Below are positions 16,970-22,419 of a stretch of DNA of 22,419 nucleotides, in pieces. A program made the translations under genes and the position numbers. Positions within the stretch are counted from its first letter, which is position 1. The number at the start of each line of letters is the position of its first letter. The notes under the pieces were generated by a model. That model did no database searches. It had not been told where the DNA came from and worked only from the letters and a program-made list of their open reading frames with translations. The stretch comes from an uncultured Porphyromonadaceae bacterium. Lineage in GTDB: Bacteria; Bacteroidota; Bacteroidia; Bacteroidales; Muribaculaceae. The stretch lies in contig UQUV01000045.1 of NCBI GenBank assembly GCA_900544305.1, forward strand, positions 1 to 22,419, read 5' to 3'.

Positions 16970-17845
16970 ATGACAAAATTCAAGCCATATACCCTCAACA
17001 TTGGCGGCAGCCTGCTGGAAATCAGCCGTCCGCAAGTGATGGGGATACTGAATGCGACTCCCGACTCTTTCTTTGAAGGGAGCCGCTGCAACACCAACGA
17101 CCTGATTCGGCAACGGGTGGAACAGCTCCTGTCGGAGGGTGCCGACATGATTGACGTGGGAGGATACTCTTCCCGCTCGATGGCCGACGACATTTCGCCC
17201 GACGAAGAATATGCGCGGCTTGCCAACGCGCTGGAAATTCTGCGCGGCATTGCTCCGGAAGCCGTCGTGTCGGTCGACACGTTCCGTGCCGGCGTAGCCC
17301 GCCGCTGTGTGGAAAATTTCGGAGTCCAGATTGTCAACGACATCTCCGCCGGCGAACTCGACAGGGATATGCTGGCGACGGTGGCGAAACTGAAAGTGCC
17401 CTACATCATGATGCACATGCGCGGCAATCCGCACACCATGATGCAGCTGACCGACTACGACAATCTCACGGCCGACATTCTGAAATATTTCTCTGAAAAA
17501 ATCAAGGCTGCGGAACTGGCCGGCATCACCGACATCATCGTCGACCCCGGTTTCGGCTTCAGCAAGACCCTCGAGCAAAACTACCGGCTGATGGCGGAAC
17601 TCAACGTGTTCCACACGCTGGAAATGCCGCTGCTGGTAGGAATTTCGCGAAAATCGATGATATACAAGCTATTGAACACCACTCCCGCTGAATCGCTCAA
17701 CGGCACGACCGCCCTCAACACGATGGCACTGCTGCAAGGCGCATCGATTCTCCGCGTTCACGACGTAAAGGAAGCCGTGGAAACAGTGAAAATAGTAAAC
17801 AAATTGCAGGACTATCAAGAACAGCAATATGGCATTAACGATTAA
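16970..17845 (+). CDS. folP: Dihydropteroate synthase
   Basis: It joins p-aminobenzoate to dihydropterin pyrophosphate in folate synthesis and is the sulfonamide target. Numbered from ATG 16970 (291 residues), it shows the pterin/loop motifs VMGILNATPDSF (24-35), DVGGYSSR (62-69), VNDISAGE, MMHMRGNP, DIIVDPGFGFSKT, ISRKS (Lys of the active site) and RVHDV near the C-terminus. All are characteristic of DHPS. Ser70-Met71 stand where most enzymes have Pro-Gly after the SxR motif (E. coli Pro64-Gly65), and Pro64Ser in E. coli gives sulfonamide resistance. The longer start at 16943 adds 9 residues but overlaps the promoter. The last 17 bases overlap cdaA in another frame, so the two genes are co-transcribed. 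Confidence 0.93.
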   Translation: MTKFKPYTLNIGGSLLEISRPQVMGILNATPDSFFEGSRCNTNDLIRQRVEQLLSEGADMIDVGGYSSRSMADDISPDEEYARLANALEILRGIAPEAVVSVDTFRAGVARRCVENFGVQIVNDISAGELDRDMLATVAKLKVPYIMMHMRGNPHTMMQLTDYDNLTADILKYFSEKIKAAELAGITDIIVDPGFGFSKTLEQNYRLMAELNVFHTLEMPLLVGISRKSMIYKLLNTTPAESLNGTTALNTMALLQGASILRVHDVKEAVETVKIVNKLQDYQEQQYGIND

Positions 17846-18602
17846 AGATATCATAGACATTCTGATTGTTGCGACAATCCTCTACTATGTCTACAAAATA
17901 ATGAAGGAATCGGGCACACTGAGCATCTTCCTCGGCGTACTGGCGTTCATCTTGATTTGGGTGGTGGCTTCCGTTTTCCTTCAGATGGAGATGACCGGGC
18001 GTATTCTCGACAAGTTCATGAACATCGGCCTGCTCATTCTTGTCATCATTTTCCAGGAACAAATCAAGCGTTTTCTGGTGGACATCGGCTCACACAAGCG
18101 CTGGAGGTTTATCCACAAACTTTTCAAGCGCAAGAAAGACGGTGCCGACCTCGCACAGAAACCATGGGTACAGGCCATTGTCTACGCCTGCAAGAACATG
18201 TCGAAAAGCAAGACGGGCGCGCTGATTATCATCAAGCAAAGCGTGCCTCTCGACACGTACGAACACTCCGGCGACATCATCAATGCGGAAATCAACCAGC
18301 GGCTCATTGAAAACATATTTTTCAAAAACAGCCCTCTCCACGACGGTGCGATGATTATTGCCAACGACCGTATCAGCGCCGCCGGCTGTATACTACCTGT
18401 TTCGCATGACGAAGACGTGCCCAAACAGTTGGGCCTTCGCCACCGTGCGGCATTGGGTATGTCGCAGGCCACCGATGCCATCGCCATCATCGTGTCGGAA
18501 GAAACGGGCAACATTTCCATGGCATACAAGGGCAAACTCTCCCTACGCCTTTCGACTGCCGACCTCGAAGCACGACTGACAGAATTTACCCAGAATATCT
18601 AG
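17829..18602 (+). CDS. cdaA: Diadenylate cyclase (CdaA type)
   Basis: It makes cyclic di-AMP from two ATP. The 257-residue protein has three membrane helices in the first about 80 residues (8-23, 30-51, 62-77), a basic linker, then a DAC (DisA_N) domain at about 105-235. The domain carries the catalytic DGA motif (172-174) and RHRAA (204-208), so the active site looks intact. Topology and length match CdaA rather than DisA, which has DNA-binding domains, or CdaS. In Firmicutes cdaA is followed by cdaR and glmM; here neither follows. Instead the gene overlaps folP by 17 bases and ends at a terminator. c-di-AMP normally controls potassium and osmolyte balance and envelope homeostasis; its targets in this organism are not visible here. 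Confidence 0.93.
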   Translation: MALTIKDIIDILIVATILYYVYKIMKESGTLSIFLGVLAFILIWVVASVFLQMEMTGRILDKFMNIGLLILVIIFQEQIKRFLVDIGSHKRWRFIHKLFKRKKDGADLAQKPWVQAIVYACKNMSKSKTGALIIIKQSVPLDTYEHSGDIINAEINQRLIENIFFKNSPLHDGAMIIANDRISAAGCILPVSHDEDVPKQLGLRHRAALGMSQATDAIAIIVSEETGNISMAYKGKLSLRLSTADLEARLTEFTQNI

Positions 18603-18624
18603 TCAAAGGACTCAGTCCTTACTG

Positions 18625-18666
18625 CAAAGGCTGCCTTCCCTTTCGGAACGGCAGCCTTTGTTCTTC
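18625..18666 (+). terminator. Hairpin terminator after cdaA
   Basis: CAAAGGCTGCC (18625-18635) pairs perfectly with GGCAGCCTTTG (18650-18660). The stem extends inward through TTCC/GGAA, and TTCTT follows. It lies 23 bases after the cdaA stop. On the minus strand no T run follows the hairpin, so it probably serves cdaA more than the convergent transaldolase gene. Confidence 0.7.
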
Positions 18667-18681
18667 GTATTCAGAATAGAA

Positions 18682-19335
18682 CTATTGCATTTTGGCGGCG
18701 TCGTTGACGAATATCTCCAGCCCTTTGTCGGTCAACGGATGGTTGAGCAGGCCTTCGATGGCCTTGAGCGGACAGGTTGCCACATCGGCTCCGATTTCCA
18801 GACAGCGGAGAATGTGGTTCGTATGGCGGATGGAAGCCGCCAGCACCTGTGTCTTGAAGCCGTAGGTGCGGAACACCTTCACAATCTGTCCCACCATGGC
18901 GATGCCATCCTCGGAGATATCGTCAAGACGGCCGATAAACGGGCTCACATAAGTGGCACCCGCCTTGGCTGCCAGCAGTGCCTGTCCTACGGAAAAGACG
19001 AGCGTACAGTTGGTTGGAATGTTTTTCGACGAGAAATATTTCACAGCGCGGATACCGTCCTTCGTGCAAGGCAGCTTTACGGTGATTTTCGAGTCGATGA
19101 AGGCCAGTTCCTCGCCTTCGCGAATCATGCCTTCATAGTCCGTGGCAAACACTTCCGCGCTCACCGGTCCGTCCACAATGCTGCAAATCTGACGATAGTG
19201 GTTGAAAATCTGCTCTTTTCCCTTGACTCCCTCTTTTGCCATCAGGCTCGGATTGGTTGTCACTCCGTCGAGGATGCCCATGTTCTGGGCCTGACGAATC
19301 TGTTCGAGATTGGCTGTGTCGATAAAGAATTTCAT
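18682..19335 (-). CDS. Short transaldolase / fructose-6-phosphate aldolase-like enzyme
   Basis: A 217-residue single-domain TIM barrel of the transaldolase/FSA family (E. coli FsaA is 220 residues). It begins FIDTANLEQI, has TTNPS at 26-30, and carries the Schiff-base Lys87 in ITVKLPCT. Two positions that separate the activities are of the transaldolase type: Glu61 in SAEV (Gln59 in E. coli FSA) and Phe133 in VSPF (Tyr131 in FSA, Phe178 in E. coli TalB). I therefore predict transfer of dihydroxyacetone units in the pentose phosphate pathway rather than free fructose-6-phosphate cleavage. Automated annotation will often say fsa. It lies 56 bases downstream of rsgA on the same strand with no separate promoter that I can see, so it may be co-transcribed. 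It is cytoplasmic. Confidence 0.88.
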   Translation of the reverse strand: MKFFIDTANLEQIRQAQNMGILDGVTTNPSLMAKEGVKGKEQIFNHYRQICSIVDGPVSAEVFATDYEGMIREGEELAFIDSKITVKLPCTKDGIRAVKYFSSKNIPTNCTLVFSVGQALLAAKAGATYVSPFIGRLDDISEDGIAMVGQIVKVFRTYGFKTQVLAASIRHTNHILRCLEIGADVATCPLKAIEGLLNHPLTDKGLEIFVNDAAKMQ

Positions 19336-19391
19336 TTTGATTAGATTTTAGTGTTATATGTTAAAAGCAAATTCGAATTGGATGCTGTTGC

Positions 19392-20327
19392 CTAAAATGG
19401 CTTGCGGTACTTGTCGTCGGCGCTGTCCTCGATAATGCTCAAATAACTCGTGTAGCGCGACTCGCTGATGCGGTGTTCCTCCAGCGCCTCTTTCACGGCA
19501 CAGCCGGGTTCGTGGATGTGCGTACAATTGTTGTAGCGGCAGTTTTCCGACTCTTTGAAAATTTCAGGGAAATAATGCGCCACCTCCTCCGTGTTAAAAT
19601 CGATTGTCCCGAAACCCTTCACGCCCGGAGTGTCGATAATATAGCCGTTGCCGTCGGGCAGCGGATACATTTCGGAGAACGTAGTGGTGTGCATGCCCGT
19701 ATGGTGAACCGACGAAACGCTGGCCGTCTTCACTTCGAGTCCGGGAATCAGACGGTTGATGAGCGTCGACTTGCCCACGCCGGAATTGCCGGAAAGCAGG
19801 GTCACCTTTTCCGCCAGCATTGAGCGAAGTTCATCGATGCCTGCTCCTGTTTCGGCCGATACCTTCATCACGCGGTAGCCTATCGTCTCATACAGATAGC
19901 GCAACGCATCGCAGTATTCACGGCCCTCCTCGTCGAGAAGGTCAATTTTGTTGATTACCAGCACCGCCGGCACACGATAGGCCTCGGCTGTGGCAAGAAA
20001 ACGGTCGATGAACACGGTGGCTGTCATAGGGTTGACCAACGAAATGACAAGAAACGCCTGATCGAGATTGGAAGCAATAATGTGCGACTCCTTCGACAGA
20101 TTGGAAGCACGACGGATAATGTAGTTAGTGCGCGGCTCGATAGCTGTGATATAGGCTGTGCCGTCGGCATTTTCGGCTATCGTCACCTTGTCGCCTACCG
20201 ATACGGGATTGGTTGTCCGGATACCTTTCAGACGAAAGTTTCCTTTGATTTTGCAATTCACCAAGCGGTTGTCGTCAGTTTTGACCACATACCAGCTACC
20301 CGTATTTTTTACCACAAGTCCGTTCAT
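19392..20327 (-). CDS. rsgA: Ribosome small-subunit-dependent GTPase RsgA
   Basis: A circularly permuted GTPase that checks late 30S subunit maturation. The 311-residue protein has an N-terminal OB fold (about 1-68). The GTPase motifs follow in permuted order: NKIDLL (G4, 126-131), GNSGVGKS (G1, 180-187) and DTPG (G3, 232-235). The C-terminal zinc-binding segment carries Cys263, Cys268, His270 and Cys276. This layout and the length are diagnostic of RsgA/YjeQ. The start gives the usual short leader before the OB fold and lies 26 bases after a TAATTTTG box. It heads a likely two-gene unit with the transaldolase downstream and is divergent from the winged-helix gene. All catalytic motifs look intact. 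Confidence 0.96.
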   Translation of the reverse strand: MNGLVVKNTGSWYVVKTDDNRLVNCKIKGNFRLKGIRTTNPVSVGDKVTIAENADGTAYITAIEPRTNYIIRRASNLSKESHIIASNLDQAFLVISLVNPMTATVFIDRFLATAEAYRVPAVLVINKIDLLDEEGREYCDALRYLYETIGYRVMKVSAETGAGIDELRSMLAEKVTLLSGNSGVGKSTLINRLIPGLEVKTASVSSVHHTGMHTTTFSEMYPLPDGNGYIIDTPGVKGFGTIDFNTEEVAHYFPEIFKESENCRYNNCTHIHEPGCAVKEALEEHRISESRYTSYLSIIEDSADDKYRKPF

Positions 20328-20353
20328 ATTCGTTCTTTTCGCGTTTTCTGTTA

Positions 20354-20361
20354 CAAAATTA
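20354..20361 (-). promoter_or_regulatory. -7 box for rsgA
   Basis: The minus strand reads TAATTTTG, an exact TAnnTTTG match ending 26 bases before the rsgA ATG. No clear -33 TTTG is present. The remainder of the 20328-20613 gap is AT-rich, with no gene supported. Confidence 0.5.
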
Positions 20362-20567
20362 AGCAGAAAAACACAGACCTATGGGGATAAATCGCCTTTT
20401 TTTGCAACCGTCATTTTTCGGCAGCCATATCCACCCCTTCACGCCCGTCACCATTATACGACTAAAAATCAAGCTTTTACGCACAATTTTCTATAATAAA
20501 CGAAAATATTTTATGTTATAAAACATAAAAATAATAAATTTTCGCAAGCAGAATTAAATATTTTTAG

Positions 20568-20575
20568 TAACTTTG
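20568..20575 (+). promoter_or_regulatory. -7 box for the winged-helix gene
   Basis: TAACTTTG matches TAnnTTTG and ends 38 bases before the ATG at 20614. A poor -33 candidate, TTCG (20541-20544), lies 23 bases upstream. Divergent from the rsgA promoter. Confidence 0.5.
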
Positions 20576-20613
20576 CCGCCGAAACAAACATATATTAATC
20601 AATTTAAGTAAGT

Positions 20614-20817
20614 ATGAACGTTGAACTTATCGGCTCTTGGGCAGGCAAAGTGTGGACAGCACTTGATGCAGTTGAGTCTATGGATTTGAAGCAATTGAGA
20701 AAAGTAACCAAGCTGAAAGAAAAAGAAGTTTACGCAGCAATTGGCTGGCTTGGCCGCGAAGGTAAATTGAACATCACTGAAAACGAAGGCGAATTGGTTG
20801 CCTCTTTGGTAAAATAA
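20614..20817 (+). CDS. Small winged-helix protein (DUF2582 family)
   Basis: A 67-residue protein. It begins IGSWAGKVWTAL, followed by a helix-turn-helix-like segment (MDLKQLRKVTKLKEKEVYAAIGWL) and a short beta wing (KLNITENEGELVASL). This is the whole of the DUF2582 winged-helix domain found in Bacteroidota and archaea, with no extra effector domain. Function is not established; DNA or RNA binding is inferred from the fold. It has its own promoter box and a very strong terminator, which suggests an independent and possibly abundant monocistronic transcript. Several codons (GCA, AAA, GAA) are more AT-ended than in the neighbouring enzymes, consistent with either high expression or simple bias. 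Confidence 0.85.
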   Translation: MNVELIGSWAGKVWTALDAVESMDLKQLRKVTKLKEKEVYAAIGWLGREGKLNITENEGELVASLVK

Positions 20818-20840
20818 AAACCCTTCGGTGAACGATAAAG

Positions 20841-20880
20841 AAAAAGGGCAGATGCACAGACATCTGCCCTTTTTTGTTCT
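20841..20880 (+). terminator. Strong intrinsic terminator after the winged-helix gene
   Basis: AAAAAGGGCAGATG (20841-20854) pairs perfectly with CATCTGCCCTTTTT (20861-20874) around a 6-base loop and runs into a T tract ending TTGTTCT. It is a 14-base-pair stem 23 bases after the stop codon. Confidence 0.92.
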
Positions 20881-21035
20881 ATCAAAAAAATTCCGACATA
20901 AGAACATAAAGGCATAATTTTGAGGGAGTTATTATCTGCTTTTTTTGTTCTTCTGTTCTTTTGTCAAAAGAATCCGACATAAGGGCATTGTTTTGAGGGC
21001 GTTATTATCAGCTTTTTGTTCTTCTATCGAAAATA
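20876..21035 (+). repeat. Two imperfect 70-80 bp direct repeats upstream of purT
   Basis: Copy 1 (about 20876-20954) and copy 2 (about 20955-21028) share, in order: a TC(A)nAA-rich start, TCCGACATAAG (20892 and 20973 regions), GGCAT, TTTTGAGGG, GTTATTATC, GCTTTTT and TTGTTCTTCT. A partial third start (TTCTATCGAAAA) follows at about 21020. The copies differ by substitutions and small indels. The block has no open reading frame. Its T-rich end resembles the tail of the preceding terminator. It may be a dispersed intergenic repeat, but whether it occurs elsewhere in the genome cannot be seen here. Confidence 0.75.
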
Positions 21036-21074
21036 ATATCTGGCAATCAAAGGAAAAGAATCACTTTTTATTCG

Positions 21075-21082
21075 TACTTTTG
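21075..21082 (+). promoter_or_regulatory. -7 box for purT
   Basis: TACTTTTG matches TAnnTTTG and ends 29 bases before the ATG at 21112. No TTTG is found at -33. I see no purine riboswitch-like fold in the short leader. Confidence 0.5.
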
Positions 21083-21111
21083 TCTATCCATAACATAAAA
21101 ACTCTGTAAAT

Positions 21112-22302
21112 ATGACTAAAATAGGTTCTGTAATGACTCCGGTCGGCAAAAAGGCGCTGCTTCTGGGTAGCGGTGAATTGGGTAAAGAAGTGGCCATCGA
21201 ACTGCAACGCTACGGTGTGGAAGTGGTGGCATGCGACAAATATGCCAATGCGCCAGCCATGCAGGTGGCTCACCGCAGCCATGTGTTCAGCATGCTCGAT
21301 GCCGAAACGCTGGAAAAGGTGGTTCGCGAAGAAAAGCCCGACCACATCATTCCGGAAGTGGAGGCAATTGCCACTCCTACCCTCGTCGAACTTGAAAAAC
21401 AAGGTTTCCATGTGACGCCTACGGCCCACGCTGCCTGGCTGACCATGAACCGCGAAGGCATCCGCCGTCTGGCAGCCGAAGAGCTGGGCGTAACCACTTC
21501 GCCCTACCGCTTCGCCAACACGGAAGAAGAATTCCGTCAGGCAGTGGCTGAAATCAGAATGCCGTGCGTGGTGAAACCGATTATGAGTTCGTCGGGACAC
21601 GGACAAAGCGTCATCAAGTCGGAACAGGACATCGACAAGGCCTGGCACATCGCCCAGGAAGGCGGCCGTGCAGGAGCCGGACGCGTGATTGTGGAAGGAT
21701 TTGTGAAATTCGACTACGAAATCACGCTGCTCACCGTGCGCAGCTGTTCGGGAACGACTTTCTGCGAGCCTATCGGACACATTCAGGTGGACGGCGACTA
21801 CCGTTTCTCCTGGCAGCCGCAGGCCATGACGGCTTCGGCTCTGGCAAAGGCTCAGGAAATAGCCAAGAAAGTAACCGACGCACTGGGCGGCTACGGCATT
21901 TTCGGTGTGGAAATGTTTGTCAAGGGCGATGAAGTGATATTCAGCGAGGTTTCGCCACGTCCGCACGACACAGGCATGGTGACCATGATTTCACAGGACC
22001 TCAGCGAATTTGCTCTCCATGCACGCGCCCTGCTCGGAATGCCGGTTCCGGGAATCCGTTTCTACGGACCGTCGGCATCCATGGCCATCGTGGTGGAAGG
22101 CGACACCGACAAAGTGGTGTTCGACAACTTGGAGAACGCTCTCAGCGAACCGGGCGTACAGCTCCGCATTTTTGGCAAGCCGGAAGTAGTGGGACACCGC
22201 CGCATGGGGGTAATCCTTGCTACAGCCGAATCGACCGACGAGGCGGTGAAAAAAGCACAGCGCGCCTACGACAAGCTGAAAATTGAAGTCTGCAAACGTT
22301 AG
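21112..22302 (+). CDS. purT: Formate-dependent GAR transformylase
   Basis: PurT makes formyl-glycinamide ribonucleotide from GAR, formate and ATP, a folate-independent route for the third step of purine synthesis. The 396-residue protein follows E. coli PurT (392) almost without gaps, from LLLGSGELGKEVAIE at the N-terminus through the ATP-grasp domain. It keeps GAR and ATP ligands at the same numbering: Glu82, Arg114, Lys155, Glu195, Glu203, and the metal ligands Glu267 and Glu279, plus SPRPHDTG. One difference is His163 in SSSGHGQ, where E. coli has Lys (SGKGQ) in the ATP-binding loop. The first ATG matches the E. coli start; an internal ATG at 21133 is less likely. It has its own -7 box, and a terminator follows. 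Confidence 0.96.
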   Translation: MTKIGSVMTPVGKKALLLGSGELGKEVAIELQRYGVEVVACDKYANAPAMQVAHRSHVFSMLDAETLEKVVREEKPDHIIPEVEAIATPTLVELEKQGFHVTPTAHAAWLTMNREGIRRLAAEELGVTTSPYRFANTEEEFRQAVAEIRMPCVVKPIMSSSGHGQSVIKSEQDIDKAWHIAQEGGRAGAGRVIVEGFVKFDYEITLLTVRSCSGTTFCEPIGHIQVDGDYRFSWQPQAMTASALAKAQEIAKKVTDALGGYGIFGVEMFVKGDEVIFSEVSPRPHDTGMVTMISQDLSEFALHARALLGMPVPGIRFYGPSASMAIVVEGDTDKVVFDNLENALSEPGVQLRIFGKPEVVGHRRMGVILATAESTDEAVKKAQRAYDKLKIEVCKR

Positions 22303-22326
22303 TTCCAACCGATACGTCTATCGCAC

Positions 22327-22370
22327 AAAAGCATATCACCGCCAGCCGGATGATATGCTTTTTCTTTTTA
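22327..22370 (+). terminator. Intrinsic terminator after purT
   Basis: AAAAGCATATCA (22327-22338) pairs with TGATATGCTTTT (22351-22362), and TTTCTTTTTATT follows. The loop can extend the stem with CCG/CGG. It starts 25 bases after the purT stop. The last 49 bases of the window show nothing I can assign. Confidence 0.88.
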
Positions 22371-22419
22371 TTACTGTCCGCTAAAGACGTGCATTCCCTC
22401 CCAACTTGCTGAAATAGAT

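Noticed and set aside
18658..19344. 228-residue plus-strand open frame opposite the transaldolase gene
   Set aside because: The minus strand has the full transaldolase fold with the catalytic Lys. The opposite frame shows no family motifs.

Overview
The window reads as a chromosomal segment of a Bacteroidota bacterium, most likely order Bacteroidales. The protein families fit: a lipoprotein-type TamA (TamL) beside TamB, a diadenylate cyclase next to folP, and PurT. Nearly every transcription unit is also preceded by the Bacteroidota -7 box TAnnTTTG, 22 to 38 bases upstream of the start codon, with weak or absent Shine-Dalgarno sequences. I cannot name the genus. I see no rRNA, tRNA, CRISPR array, insertion sequence or phage gene, and no gap between genes exceeds 300 bases.

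Layout. At the left edge a promoter points out of the window. Genes 1 and 2 (248-5667, +) form a tight pair: a 989-residue protein joining two receiver-type domains to the ATP-binding half of a PEP synthase/pyruvate phosphate dikinase, and an 812-residue coiled-coil protein with a 52-residue internal repeat. A hairpin terminator follows. A small YbaN-family membrane protein (5732-6109, +) meets head-on, with no spacing, a minus-strand operon (13663 to 6110) of a VanZ-like membrane protein, TamB and TamL, which bridges the inner and outer membranes.

From 13928 the plus strand carries two sodium:neurotransmitter-symporter-family transporters flanking an 80-residue single-span membrane protein. 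Then, from its own promoter, comes folP (dihydropteroate synthase) overlapping cdaA (diadenylate cyclase). A terminator separates these from minus-strand rsgA (ribosome assembly GTPase) and a short transaldolase. Divergent from rsgA is a 67-residue winged-helix protein with a strong terminator, then a pair of imperfect 70-80 bp direct repeats, then purT (formate-dependent GAR transformylase) with its terminator.

Most of the window is core physiology: envelope assembly, folate and purine one-carbon metabolism (folP, purT), second-messenger synthesis, ribosome maturation and amino-acid uptake. The least explained parts are the receiver/dikinase plus coiled-coil pair, the transporter-small protein-transporter operon (in which the first transporter appears to have lost one sodium site), a Ser at the sulfonamide-linked Pro position of FolP, a 'fructose-6-phosphate aldolase' homologue carrying transaldolase-type residues, and the direct repeats upstream of purT.
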